From contig CAZQEZ010000086.1 in the NCBI GenBank assembly GCA_964592475.1, positions 1 through 18,462 of the forward strand: 18,462 nucleotides of DNA, given 5' to 3'. A model generated the notes under the pieces. The model worked only from the letters and a program-made list of their open reading frames with translations. It searched no databases and was not told the origin of the DNA. The first letter of the stretch is position 1, and the number at the start of each line of letters is the position of its first letter. Shown in pieces: positions 1 to 8,760 of this stretch. This DNA is from CAZQEZ01 sp964592475. GTDB taxonomy: Bacteria > Bacteroidota > Bacteroidia > Cytophagales > Cyclobacteriaceae. The position numbers and the translations under genes were made by a program.

Positions 1-2
1 GT

Positions 3-434
3 ATTTTTGTTCCGGTGGTTTTTACCGGATTAAGTTTATCTTTTTTTGTACAAAAGCCGCTAAATGCTTTGTTATTGGGTGAAAGATATGCCGGAAGTAT
101 GGGAGTAAATATCAATAGGATACGTTTGATTATTGTAATAAGTACAAGTTTAATGGCTGGTGCCATCACGGCTTTTTGTGGACCGATCGCTTTTATTGGA
201 ATTGCAGTACCTCACTTAGCCCGGCTTGTTTTTAATACGGCCGATCACCGTCAACTTTTAGTGCTTGTAAGCATTTGTGGAGCTATTATACTTTTAATTA
301 GTGACACGGTAGCACAACTACCAGGAAATGAACATACGTTACCCATTAATGCTATTACCTCCTTGTTTGGTGCACCTGTTATCATTTGGTTGATTTTAAA
401 ACAGAGAAACTTCAGAATGCATTTTGCCGGATGA
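3..434 (+). CDS. FecCD/BtuC-family iron-siderophore (or cobalamin) ABC transporter permease, 3' end only
   Basis: The frame is open to the left edge, so only the C-terminal ~143 residues are visible. The fragment carries hydrophobic membrane segments separated by the conserved permease stretch with GPIAFIGIAVPHLAR, which in this family (FecCD, BtuC, FhuB) forms the region contacting the ATPase. This inner-membrane subunit would move an iron-siderophore, haem or cobalamin with a periplasmic binding protein and the ATPase encoded next. Its TGA stop overlaps the ATG of the ATPase gene (ATGA), indicating translational coupling. The substrate cannot be read from this fragment. Family assignment is secure; the start lies outside the window. 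Confidence 0.93.
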   Translation: MFVPVVFTGLSLSFFVQKPLNALLLGERYAGSMGVNINRIRLIIVISTSLMAGAITAFCGPIAFIGIAVPHLARLVFNTADHRQLLVLVSICGAIILLISDTVAQLPGNEHTLPINAITSLFGAPVIIWLILKQRNFRMHFAG

Positions 435-1450
435 ATCAATCATTGCTACATACTAACAAACTCCGGATTGGCTATTTCTCAAAAAGTAGTAAAAAAGTTG
501 TTTTGTCCGGAATTGATATACAATTAAAAGCTGGTGAAATGGTGTGTCTGCTAGGCCCAAATGGGGTAGGTAAATCAACTTTACTAAGAACCCTGGCAGG
601 GGTACAACCAGCGCTTGCAGGTCAGGTATTTATAGCTAATAAATTAATAGGAAATCTTAATCGTCTTGAATTGGCGCAAAAAATAAGTCTGGTGCTTACT
701 GATCGTAATTTTTCAGGCAATCTTAATGTTTTGGATTTAATATCTCTGGGCAGATATCCTCATACCAGCTGGAGTGGAAATTTTAGGCCAGAAGATTATG
801 CTAAAATTGAAGAGGCGGTAGAACAAACTCAAGTTGGTTATTTACTAAATCAAAAATTACATGAAATAAGTGATGGTCAATTACAGAAAGCAATGATAGC
901 TCGTGCAGTGGCACAAGATGGCGATATTATGATTTTGGATGAGCCCACCGCCCATCTGGACCTTAGTAATAAAATTGAAATATTGCTTCTCTTAAAGAAG
1001 CTGGTCAGAAATATGAATAAGGCCGTAATAATAGCTACACACGAATTGGATTTAGCATTAAAAACAGCCGATCAAATTTGGTTAGCCCAATGTAACGAAC
1101 CTATAATTAATGGCATGCCCGAGGAGCTAGCTTTGCAAGGAGTGTTGGATAAAATTTATGGAGGTAAAGATTATCATATTAATAGCATGACCGGGCAGGT
1201 GCAAATAAAAACTACTAACCAAATATCTATACAGATTTTGGAACATAATACCTTAAGCTACTGGACTGCCAATGCACTGCGTAGAAATGGATTTAATCCA
1301 ACTGCAGAACCTTGCGATTTAAAAATAGAGGTATTTGCTCGCAACGGAGCCGAAGAGTGGCATTTATTGCAAAAAGAAAATTTCAAAAAATTTACGTCGT
1401 TAAAAACTTTATTACAACACTTAGACAATTATCATCATAATTATGAATAG
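431..1450 (+). CDS. FecE/BtuD-family ABC transporter ATP-binding protein with a C-terminal extension
   Basis: Cytoplasmic ATPase partner of the preceding permease. The start is placed at the ATG overlapping the permease stop; the longer open frame from 386 would run into the permease gene. The protein is 339 residues. Visible motifs are Walker A GPNGVGKST (residues 42-50), the signature region EISDGQLQK (145-153; SDGQ instead of the usual SGGQ), Walker B MILDEPT with Asp170 and Glu171, and the switch His204. Family members are usually about 250-270 residues; here about 90 extra residues follow the nucleotide-binding domain, with no motif I recognise. The last 8 bases overlap the S46 peptidase gene, so the three genes probably share a transcript. 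Transported substrate unknown; siderophore or haem is the best guess. Confidence 0.92.
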   Translation: MNQSLLHTNKLRIGYFSKSSKKVVLSGIDIQLKAGEMVCLLGPNGVGKSTLLRTLAGVQPALAGQVFIANKLIGNLNRLELAQKISLVLTDRNFSGNLNVLDLISLGRYPHTSWSGNFRPEDYAKIEEAVEQTQVGYLLNQKLHEISDGQLQKAMIARAVAQDGDIMILDEPTAHLDLSNKIEILLLLKKLVRNMNKAVIIATHELDLALKTADQIWLAQCNEPIINGMPEELALQGVLDKIYGGKDYHINSMTGQVQIKTTNQISIQILEHNTLSYWTANALRRNGFNPTAEPCDLKIEVFARNGAEEWHLLQKENFKKFTSLKTLLQHLDNYHHNYE

Positions 1451-3581
1451 GATAATAAAAAGCTTACTCTTTCTACAGTTATTTTTATGTACACCTGATG
1501 TATTTGCTAGTGAAGGGTTCTGGTTGCCACATCTTTTGAAGGATAATGTAGAAGAGCATATGCAAAGCATGGGATTACAGCTTTCTGCAGCAGATATATT
1601 CAGTGTAAATCAATCCAGTTTAAAAGACGCAATTGTCAATTTTGGTGGGTGCACTGGTTCTATTATTTCTCCTGAGGGTCTTTTGCTCACCAATCATCAT
1701 TGTGGATATGGCCGCATTTCATCCCATTCTTCACCGGAAAACAATTATTTAAGAGATGGATTTTGGGCAATGAGCCATCAGGAAGAATTGCCTAACTCTG
1801 GCCTGGAAGTTTATTTTATAAAAAGAATAGAAAATGTAACCGCCCGCGTAAAAGAAAAATTGGCTACGGCTGATAATGAGATTCAGCGTAATCAATTTCT
1901 TTATGAAGCCATGGCTGAAATAGAGCAAGAAGCTATTGAAGATAACCATTATGATGCCCAAGTAAAGTCTTTTTACTTTGGCAATGAGTATTATCTTTTT
2001 GTAAAAGAGGTGTATAAAGATGTAAGACTGGTAGCAGCTCCTCCAGCTGCAATTGGCAAGTTTGGTGGTGATACAGATAATTGGATGTGGCCCCGCCATA
2101 CTGGCGATTTTTCTCTTTTTCGCATATATACGGCACCTGATGGTAGCCCAGCTCCATATGATGAAGAAAACGTACCTTTGCAATCTCCCAACTTTCTGCC
2201 GATCACGACCAATGGTGTAAGGCCTGGCGATTTTACCATGGTATTTGGTTTTCCGGGATCTACCAATGAATATTTAACCTCTCAGGCGGTGGAGTTTATA
2301 GTAAAAGATCTTAATCCTCAGCGCATCAATATTCGAAGGCAAGTATTAGATATAATAGAAGCTACCATGAGCACAAACGATACACTTCAGCTTCTTTACG
2401 CGGCCCGGCAAGCAGGTATAGCCAATTATTATAAAAAATGGATGGGTGAAAATATGGGCTTAAAACGATTTAATGCAGTTGCTAAAAAGAAAGCGTTAGA
2501 AGCAAATTTTATGCAATGGTCAAAAGAAAATGATTTTCCGGCTCTGAAATTATTTGAGCAATTTGAAAAAGTGTATAAGAACTACAATCTACATTGGAAA
2601 GTATATACCTATATAAATGAATCTTTGGAAAGAGTGGAGGCAATAACATTGGCGCAAATCTTTGCAGATCGCTTTTATCTTGATAATCAAAAGCATAGCA
2701 ATGAAAAGTTGATAAAGAAGGTGGAGGCATATTTCAGGCGAAATCATTTACCTACGGAAAAAAAACTATTTCAAAAAATGATCGAGATTTACATTGATGG
2801 AATAGCTCCTCGATATCTGCCGGAGTCACTAATTAATGTCAATGATAAATATGGATCAGTAGAAGAATACACTGATAACATTTTTGCAGAATCTTTAATA
2901 TTTGACCTTCCCAAACTTGAAAAAGTATTGAGTGCAAATGACAAGAAAAAGGAAAAACTAATAAAAAACGATCCTTTGATAAGGTTGGCAGCAGAAATTT
3001 CGTTGTTGAAGCAAATTCAGGTACGACCAGGGTTTATAGCTTCCTACCAGCAGTTGCAGCAATTGTATAGCGAATACATAGTTGGTTTAATGCAGATGCA
3101 GCCTGATAAAGCTTTTTACCCGGATGCTAATAGCACACTTCGATTAAGCTATGGTAAAATTGAAGGCAGCTATCCTCACGATGGCTTGCAATACTTGCCA
3201 GCTACTACACTTGAAGGGATTTTACAAAAAGAAGATATTAATAATCCTGACTTTGTAGTACCTGAAAAATTGAAAAAGCTTTACCTGACTAAAGACTTTG
3301 GTAGCTTTGTGCAGGGTGATTCTTTAGTTGTATGTTTTTTAGCCAGCAATCATACTACTGGGGGTAATTCCGGTAGTCCTGTAATTAATGGAAAAGGAGA
3401 ATTAATCGGGTTGAATTTTGATAGAAGTTGGGAAAGTACCATGAGCGATATCATGTATAACCCGGCAATTTGTAGAAACATTTCCGTAGATATCCGATAT
3501 ATCTTATTTTTAATAGAAAAATATGGTGAAGCTAAATGGCTACTGGAAGAAATGAATTTGATGAAAATTGCAAATGAATAA
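1443..3581 (+). CDS. S46-family dipeptidyl-peptidase, DPP11-like (acidic P1 preference predicted)
   Basis: Exported serine peptidase of 712 residues that removes dipeptides from the N-terminus of oligopeptides, typical of asaccharolytic or protein-feeding Bacteroidota. Residues 1-22 form a signal peptide ending near VFA. Chymotrypsin-fold catalytic elements are visible: TNHHCGYG with His85/86, PRHTGDF with Asp222, and GGNSGSPV with Ser643. Eighteen residues after the Ser lies FDR with Arg661. In Porphyromonas gingivalis S46 enzymes Arg at this position (Arg673 of DPP11) goes with Asp/Glu at P1 and Gly with hydrophobic P1 (DPP7), so DPP11-type specificity is inferred. Length matches the family (about 710-720). 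It overlaps the ABC ATPase gene by 8 bases and is followed 39 nt later by the M16 protease gene. Confidence 0.95.
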   Translation: MNRIIKSLLFLQLFLCTPDVFASEGFWLPHLLKDNVEEHMQSMGLQLSAADIFSVNQSSLKDAIVNFGGCTGSIISPEGLLLTNHHCGYGRISSHSSPENNYLRDGFWAMSHQEELPNSGLEVYFIKRIENVTARVKEKLATADNEIQRNQFLYEAMAEIEQEAIEDNHYDAQVKSFYFGNEYYLFVKEVYKDVRLVAAPPAAIGKFGGDTDNWMWPRHTGDFSLFRIYTAPDGSPAPYDEENVPLQSPNFLPITTNGVRPGDFTMVFGFPGSTNEYLTSQAVEFIVKDLNPQRINIRRQVLDIIEATMSTNDTLQLLYAARQAGIANYYKKWMGENMGLKRFNAVAKKKALEANFMQWSKENDFPALKLFEQFEKVYKNYNLHWKVYTYINESLERVEAITLAQIFADRFYLDNQKHSNEKLIKKVEAYFRRNHLPTEKKLFQKMIEIYIDGIAPRYLPESLINVNDKYGSVEEYTDNIFAESLIFDLPKLEKVLSANDKKKEKLIKNDPLIRLAAEISLLKQIQVRPGFIASYQQLQQLYSEYIVGLMQMQPDKAFYPDANSTLRLSYGKIEGSYPHDGLQYLPATTLEGILQKEDINNPDFVVPEKLKKLYLTKDFGSFVQGDSLVVCFLASNHTTGGNSGSPVINGKGELIGLNFDRSWESTMSDIMYNPAICRNISVDIRYILFLIEKYGEAKWLLEEMNLMKIANE

Positions 3582-3620
3582 GTAAAATAAGTTGTTTTTA
3601 ACCCTTTAAATAAACTAATT

Positions 3621-6443
3621 ATGCGAAAAATAGCATTATCAATTATCACTTTGTTGTTCGTGACTTTTACTTATGCACAGGATAACAAAATAGCCTTGGA
3701 TGCGAAAATCCCACAGGATACTGGAGTTAGGATTGGAAAACTGGAAAATGGTCTTACCTACTATATTAGAAAAAATAGCAAACCTGAAGACAAAGTAGAA
3801 CTGCGACTGGTTGTAAATGCTGGATCAGTTTTAGAAGAAGATGACCAACTTGGGCTGGCCCACTTTATGGAACACATGGCCTTTAATGGGACGAAAAATT
3901 TTGAAAAGAACGAATTGATCAGTTACCTACAGTCAGTGGGTGTAAAGTTTGGTATGCACCTAAATGCTTATACCAGCTTTGACGAAACAGTTTACATTCT
4001 ACCTATTCCATCAGATTCCAATCAAGTGCTGGAGCAGGGGCTACAAATATTAGAAGACTGGGCGCATAACGTATCCCTTACGGAAGAAGATATTGATGCC
4101 GAACGCGGCGTGGTGCTGGAAGAGCGGCGTATGAGCCGAGGAGCCCAACAAAGAATGCGTGACGAATATCTGCCAATAGTTTTAAAAGATAGTCGCTATG
4201 CTAATAGGCTTCCTATAGGAACACGTCAAGTAATTGAAGGCTTTGAATATGAAACATTAAAGCGTTTTTATGAAACTTGGTATCGCCCGGATTTGATGGC
4301 GGTAGTAGCAGTGGGTGATATAGATGTAGATGACATGGAGAAGCGTATCAAAAAGCAATTTTCAAAAATTGAAAAGACGAAAAGTCCTCAATCTCGCCCT
4401 ACTTATGAAATTCCTGCTCACGAAGAAACACTAGTTTCTATTGTAACTGATAAAGAAGCTCCCTACACTCAGTTACAAATTTATTATAAAAAAGATAAAG
4501 TTGATACTGCCAACACTGTAAAGGAATACAGGCAATCGCTCATGAGGCAGCTTTATAGTACCATGATCAATCAGCGATTGAAAGAGTTGCAGCAAATAGC
4601 CGAGCCACCTTTTATGTTTGGAGCAACTTATTACGGTGGCATGATTTCTCGTTCTAAAGATGCTTATCAATCAATAGCCGTTGTAAATGAAACAGGTGCT
4701 CTTACTGGTTTAAAAGCACTTATTGTAGAAAATGAACGGGTGAAGCGATTTGGTTTTTTGCCTATTGAACTGGAGAGGGCACGACAAGAAATACTTGCTA
4801 ACTATGAAAAATCTTATAAGGAAAAAGATAAAACCGAATCGAAGGTATATGCCAATGAATATGTTCGCAATTTTTTAGAGAAAGAGCCAATACCAGGTAT
4901 TTCGCAAGAGTATGAATACGCGAAATTATTTGTTCCGGCGATAGGATTGGAAGAGGTGAATGGACTGGCACAAAAATGGATAACTGATGATAACAGAGTA
5001 GTGGTAATAACAGCTCCTGAAAAAGAAAATGTAACGCTGCCTGAGGAGGAGGAAGTAAAAGCATTATTTGCCATGATAGAAAATATGGATTTGGAACCAT
5101 ACACAGAGGAGCTTACCGCTACTACTTTGATGGAAAACAAGCCAGAACCTACTGCAATAGAATCAGAGAAAACAATGGAAAAACTGGGTGTGACAGAAAT
5201 TACCCTGGCCAATGGATTAAAAGTAGTATTGAAACCAACCGACTTTAAAAATGATGAAATCTTAATGCGAGCTTTTAGTCCTGGCGGCACCTCCATTTAT
5301 CCGGATGATGTTTATCTTTCTGCCGATTATGCTGCCAGTATTATTAATGAAAGTGGTGTAAAAGATTTTTCTGTTACGGATTTGCAAAAATTATTGTCAG
5401 GTAAAAAAGTGAGTGTATCACCCTATATAAGTAGTACGCGAGAAGGCTTTAGAGGTAGTAGCATTCCCAAAGACCTGGAATCAATGTTACAATTAGTGCA
5501 TTTATATTTTACTGCTCCTCGTAAAGATCAGGAGTCTTTCTCAAGCTTTATTAATAAAAATAAAGGGATTTATCAAAACCTTATGAGCAATCCTAATTAC
5601 TATTTTTCAGATAAGGTTTCCCGTATTTTATCCTCAAATCACCCCCGAGGCGGAGGTTTTCCATCTGCTGAAGATTGGGAAGAAATAGACTTGGATAAAT
5701 CTTTCCAGATCTATAACGAGCGTTTTGCCGATGCCAGCGATTTTATATTTTTCTTTGTAGGTAATTTTGAAGTGGAAACTTTAAAGCCAATGCTGGCTGC
5801 TTACTTAGGTACTTTGCCTAATATGGAGCGAAATGAAAGCTGGAAAGATTTAGGCATTAGACCACCTGAAGGAATGGTTTCTGAAAAAGTAATAAAAGGG
5901 ACTGATCCGCAAAGCCGGGTTACCATGGTTTTTCATAAAAAGGCCGAATATTCACCTGATAATGCCTATTTAATAAATTCTTTGGCAGATGTATTAAATA
6001 TAAAGCTTGTAGAAGTGCTGCGAGAAGAGAAAAGTGGTGTATATAGTGTAGGTGGCAATGGCAGTGCTAGTAAATATCCTTATGAGCATTATACATTTTC
6101 TATTGGTTTCCCTTGTGCTCCTGAAAATGTTGAAGATTTATCAAATACAGCCCTTGAGCTGCTGAAAGATATTCAAAAAAATGGGCCTAGTGAAGAAGAC
6201 GTGCAGAAGGTGAAAGAAACACAACGTCGTATCCGGATAGAAAATATGAAGAAAAATAGTTTTTGGGTAAGTGCTCTGGAGCAATATTATTATTACGATC
6301 GTGATCCTGAATCGATGTTGGGTTATGAAGAAAAAGTAGATAATTTAACTGCAGAAGCGATTAAAGAAGTTGCTCAAAAATATGTAGATACCGATGAGTT
6401 TATTAAAATTGTACTATATCCCGAAGGTTATTTAGAAGACTAA
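3621..6443 (+). CDS. Secreted M16-family zinc protease (PqqL/pitrilysin-like)
   Basis: Zinc metalloprotease of 940 residues with an N-terminal signal peptide (about residues 1-19, ending TYAQ), so probably periplasmic. The inverted zinc motif HFMEH is at residues 81-85 (His81, Glu84, His85), and the distal ligand Glu161 lies in DAERGVVLEE, 76 residues after His85, as usual for M16. The rest fits the four-domain architecture of two M16 halves: the second half, from about residue 515 (GVTEITLANGLKVVL), repeats the fold without the zinc motif. M16 enzymes of this size degrade peptides and small proteins inside a closing chamber. It follows the S46 peptidase gene by 39 nt with no promoter match in the gap, suggesting co-transcription and a joint role in peptide breakdown (inference). 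A hairpin lies 35 nt after the stop. Confidence 0.95.
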   Translation: MRKIALSIITLLFVTFTYAQDNKIALDAKIPQDTGVRIGKLENGLTYYIRKNSKPEDKVELRLVVNAGSVLEEDDQLGLAHFMEHMAFNGTKNFEKNELISYLQSVGVKFGMHLNAYTSFDETVYILPIPSDSNQVLEQGLQILEDWAHNVSLTEEDIDAERGVVLEERRMSRGAQQRMRDEYLPIVLKDSRYANRLPIGTRQVIEGFEYETLKRFYETWYRPDLMAVVAVGDIDVDDMEKRIKKQFSKIEKTKSPQSRPTYEIPAHEETLVSIVTDKEAPYTQLQIYYKKDKVDTANTVKEYRQSLMRQLYSTMINQRLKELQQIAEPPFMFGATYYGGMISRSKDAYQSIAVVNETGALTGLKALIVENERVKRFGFLPIELERARQEILANYEKSYKEKDKTESKVYANEYVRNFLEKEPIPGISQEYEYAKLFVPAIGLEEVNGLAQKWITDDNRVVVITAPEKENVTLPEEEEVKALFAMIENMDLEPYTEELTATTLMENKPEPTAIESEKTMEKLGVTEITLANGLKVVLKPTDFKNDEILMRAFSPGGTSIYPDDVYLSADYAASIINESGVKDFSVTDLQKLLSGKKVSVSPYISSTREGFRGSSIPKDLESMLQLVHLYFTAPRKDQESFSSFINKNKGIYQNLMSNPNYYFSDKVSRILSSNHPRGGGFPSAEDWEEIDLDKSFQIYNERFADASDFIFFFVGNFEVETLKPMLAAYLGTLPNMERNESWKDLGIRPPEGMVSEKVIKGTDPQSRVTMVFHKKAEYSPDNAYLINSLADVLNIKLVEVLREEKSGVYSVGGNGSASKYPYEHYTFSIGFPCAPENVEDLSNTALELLKDIQKNGPSEEDVQKVKETQRRIRIENMKKNSFWVSALEQYYYYDRDPESMLGYEEKVDNLTAEAIKEVAQKYVDTDEFIKIVLYPEGYLED

Positions 6444-6477
6444 AATCATTCTTACTATATTTACGGTATCTTTTAAA

Positions 6478-6510
6478 AAAATGGAGCTGCCATGATAACA
6501 ACTCCATTTT
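6478..6510 (+). terminator. Hairpin terminator downstream of the M16 protease gene
   Basis: The arms AAAATGGAG (6478-6486) and CTCCATTTT (6502-6510) are perfectly complementary over 9 bp with a 15-nt loop. The A-tract before and T-tract after give it intrinsic-terminator character. The loop is rather long, so strength is uncertain. Confidence 0.5.
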
Positions 6511-6512
6511 AG

Positions 6513-6536
6513 AAAAACACACATTGCCTAATGTGC
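6513..6536 (-). terminator. Hairpin terminator for the minus-strand rluD-like gene
   Basis: Read on the minus strand, CACATT-AGGC-AATGTG forms a 6-bp stem with a 4-nt loop, followed shortly by five T residues. It lies about 118 nt after the RluD stop and next to the opposing M16 terminator, as expected between convergent genes. Confidence 0.5.
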
Positions 6537-6653
6537 TACCAACAAGTTCAAAACAAATTTCAATCAACTTAAACTGCCTTGATTACTTATAACGACACCT
6601 TAAGTTAGATTTTGGTTGTAACCGAAATTGGCTTTTTTATTTTTTTGGTAGGG

Positions 6654-7685
6654 TTAAGTGTATTGCACATAACTGCGCCATTTGTCTAGCACTGCTTGAA
6701 AATCCGTGGGAAGTTCAGAATCAAACTCGATTTTTTCGTTGTTGGCAGGATGTATAAAGCCTAAAGTTTTGGCATGTAGGGCTTGTCGGGGTAAAAGCTT
6801 AAAACAATTGTCTATAAAAGATTTATATTTATTAAATTTAGTCCCTTTTAAAATTTGATCACCACCATAAGTGGCATCATTGAATAACGGATGCCGTAAA
6901 TACTTCATGTGGGCTCTTATTTGATGAGTTCTACCAGTTTCCAGATTGCATTTAACCAAAGTTACATAGCGCAACCTTTCTAAAACTTGATAATGGGTTA
7001 CTGCATTTCTACCCATTTCACCGTCAGGGTACGCCACTACTACTCTTCTGTCTTTTTGGCTACGACCTATGGATACATCTATCGTGCCTTCATCAGCCTC
7101 TACTTCACCCCATACCAGCGCGTAATAAGTCCTTTCGATGCTATGATCGTAAAATTGCTTGGCTAAGGATTGCATTGCCCTTTCTGATTTTGCAATCACC
7201 AGTAGTCCTGACGTATCCTTATCTATACGATGTACTAAACCAGGACGGCCTTCATTATCAGGCATGTGAGGCAGATTTTGAAAATGATAGGTGAGGGCGT
7301 TAACTAATGTGCCACTCCAATTTTGGTGTGCCGGATGTACTACCATACCAGCTGCTTTATTTACTACTAGCAGGTCTTCATCTTCAAATAATATGTTGAG
7401 GGGAATATTTTCAGAAACAACTTCTGTTTCTCTCGGAGGCTGGGGGAGCGAAACGGTAATTACATCATCCGGTCTTACTTTGTAATTTGACTTTACCAAT
7501 TCATCATTTACTTTAATAAATTCATCTCTAATTGCATTTTGTACCTTGTTGCGCGTAGCATTGGGCAATCTGTCCATCAAAAACTTATCTATTCTTATTA
7601 AAGATTGATTGTGATCTACTAATATTCGATAATGCTCAAATAGTTCCTCATTTTCGTCGTCTCGATAGTGCTCTTCCTCTTGCAT
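6654..7685 (-). CDS. rluD: RluA/RluD-family 23S rRNA pseudouridine synthase
   Basis: Cytoplasmic RNA-modifying enzyme of 343 residues that isomerises uridine to pseudouridine, most likely in 23S rRNA. An acidic N-terminal tail is followed by an S4-like RNA-binding region (about residues 30-85, RIDKFLMDRLPNATRNKVQ) and the catalytic domain. The latter contains LVVNKAAGMVVHP, the active-site loop HRIDKDTSGLLV with catalytic Asp155, and the C-terminal motif LETGRTHQIRAHM. The S4 domain and length match RluD rather than RluA or RluC. The gene stands alone on the minus strand, convergent with the M16 gene and divergent from the HisA-like gene. The family is certain; the exact target uridines are inferred. 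Confidence 0.94.
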   Translation of the reverse strand: MQEEEHYRDDENEELFEHYRILVDHNQSLIRIDKFLMDRLPNATRNKVQNAIRDEFIKVNDELVKSNYKVRPDDVITVSLPQPPRETEVVSENIPLNILFEDEDLLVVNKAAGMVVHPAHQNWSGTLVNALTYHFQNLPHMPDNEGRPGLVHRIDKDTSGLLVIAKSERAMQSLAKQFYDHSIERTYYALVWGEVEADEGTIDVSIGRSQKDRRVVVAYPDGEMGRNAVTHYQVLERLRYVTLVKCNLETGRTHQIRAHMKYLRHPLFNDATYGGDQILKGTKFNKYKSFIDNCFKLLPRQALHAKTLGFIHPANNEKIEFDSELPTDFQAVLDKWRSYVQYT

Positions 7686-7699
7686 TGACTATTTTTTAC

Positions 7700-7707
7700 C
7701 AAAATTA
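7700..7707 (-). promoter_or_regulatory. Candidate -7 element for the rluD-like gene
   Basis: On the minus strand the bases read TAATTTTG, a match to the Bacteroidetes -7 consensus TAnnTTTG, about 15 nt before the ATG. I see no good TTTG at the -33 spacing, so this is a half-match only. Confidence 0.4.
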
Positions 7708-7853
7708 CGAACATTAAATTTTACAGCATGAAATATTTGCAAATACTTTAAGCCACGGATTTAATTTGTAATGGTAAAATTATCTGACAATTGTAGATTA
7801 ATAATCATGGAAAAAAAATGAGAAACTGCTCAGCAATTTATCTTTTATTTCCG

Positions 7854-7861
7854 TACTTTTG
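7854..7861 (+). promoter_or_regulatory. Candidate -7 element for the HisA-like gene
   Basis: TACTTTTG matches TAnnTTTG and lies 27 nt before the ATG at 7889. No -33 TTTG is present at the expected distance. A GAGG stretch just before the ATG could act as ribosome-binding site. Confidence 0.35.
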
Positions 7862-7888
7862 ATATTGTCAAAAATATAACATAGAGGT

Positions 7889-8620
7889 ATGATTCAGATA
7901 ATTCCTGCCTTAACAATAAAAGAAGGCAAAGTAGTGAAATGGGAGCAAGGAAATGCAGGAAAGGAGCATGTATATGCAGGTAGTCCTCTTGATGTAGCTA
8001 AAAGATTTGAAGATGCTGGTCTGGGAGTACTTCATTTGGTTGATTTGGAAGGGTCAATGAAGGGGTCACCTCGTAACTTTCACATCTGTGAAATGCTGGC
8101 TGGACATACTATATTAAAAATCGACTTTACAGGTGGCATAAACACTGATGGCGATATTACCCAAGCCTTTGAATTTGGTGCAAGTTACATTACTGTTGCA
8201 AGCACAGCCTTATTAAATAAAAATTTATTTTCAAATTGGGTTCTTTCTTATGGAAGAGAAAAAATTACCCTTGGAGCAGATACATTAAGTAACAACATTG
8301 TAATAAAGGGTTGGCAAAAAAATACAGATGTGAACCTATTTGAGCATATTCGTTATTTCTATAATCAAGGTTTAAAATATGTAAAAACAACCGATGTAGC
8401 CCGAGATGGACTTATGGAAGGACCCTCTTTTGACTTGTACAAAAGAATTAAAGAAGAATTTCCTAATCTTTCTATATTGGCTAGCGGGGGCGTTCGATCT
8501 ATCGACGATATAAAAAAACTTCAGGATCAGGGCTTATTCGCGGTGATTATAAGCAGAGCTTTATATGAGGGCAAACTACATTTGAAGGAGATAGAAAAAC
8601 TTCTGATCCAAAAAAATTGA
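7889..8620 (+). CDS. HisA-family (betaalpha)8-barrel protein with a substituted catalytic Asp
   Basis: The 243-residue protein aligns by eye along its whole length with HisA, the ProFAR isomerase of histidine synthesis. It starts MIQIIPAL, keeps LHLVDLEGS (about 46-55), two phosphate-binding loops (TGGI near 102 and ASGGVRS near 199-205), Asp131 in LGADTLSN, and TDVARDGLMEGP (168-179). However, the first catalytic Asp of HisA (Asp8 in Thermotoga, in IPAID) is Thr9 here (IPALT), and the first phosphate loop reads GGINTDGD rather than GGIRS. Asp131 appears to correspond to the second catalytic Asp. The gene has no histidine-pathway neighbours. It may be a paralog with another aminosugar or ribotide substrate, or a divergent HisA. 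Naming it hisA on the fold alone would be unsafe. Confidence 0.8.
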   Translation: MIQIIPALTIKEGKVVKWEQGNAGKEHVYAGSPLDVAKRFEDAGLGVLHLVDLEGSMKGSPRNFHICEMLAGHTILKIDFTGGINTDGDITQAFEFGASYITVASTALLNKNLFSNWVLSYGREKITLGADTLSNNIVIKGWQKNTDVNLFEHIRYFYNQGLKYVKTTDVARDGLMEGPSFDLYKRIKEEFPNLSILASGGVRSIDDIKKLQDQGLFAVIISRALYEGKLHLKEIEKLLIQKN

Positions 8621-8713
8621 TTTTCCTTTTCAGTCAATTGTTCTTCCCATTTATCATTTGTTTCTAAAACAATATCCTCCATTAAATTTTAATTCAGGAA
8701 CTTTAAAAAATAT

Positions 8714-8744
8714 TTTTAGTTATTTAACATATAAAATAGTTTTG
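8714..8744 (+). promoter_or_regulatory. Candidate promoter before the small four-Cys membrane protein gene
   Basis: TAGTTTTG at 8737-8744 matches TAnnTTTG. TTTT at 8714-8717 sits exactly 19 bp upstream where TTTG is expected, a 3 of 4 match. The ATG follows 16 nt after the -7 element, so the leader is short. Confidence 0.45.
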
Positions 8745-8760
8745 CACTTTAATATTTTCA

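Noticed and set aside
386..430. Upstream ATG for the ABC ATPase within the permease gene
   Set aside because: It would add 15 residues overlapping permease codons; the ATGA coupling at 431 is the standard arrangement.
1749..2266. Several minus-strand open frames of 70-140 codons inside the S46 gene
   Set aside because: They overlap a fully convincing S46 peptidase gene with catalytic motifs; their translations show no family features and are antisense shadows.
4798..5296. Minus-strand frame of 160 codons inside the M16 gene
   Set aside because: Low-complexity Ser/Phe-rich translation antisense to a clear protease gene; no start signal.
8696..8705. GGAACTTT resembling an ECF -35 element upstream of the small membrane protein gene
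   Set aside because: One short match in AT-rich DNA without a matching -10; the Bacteroidetes-type TAnnTTTG element at 8737 explains the promoter better.
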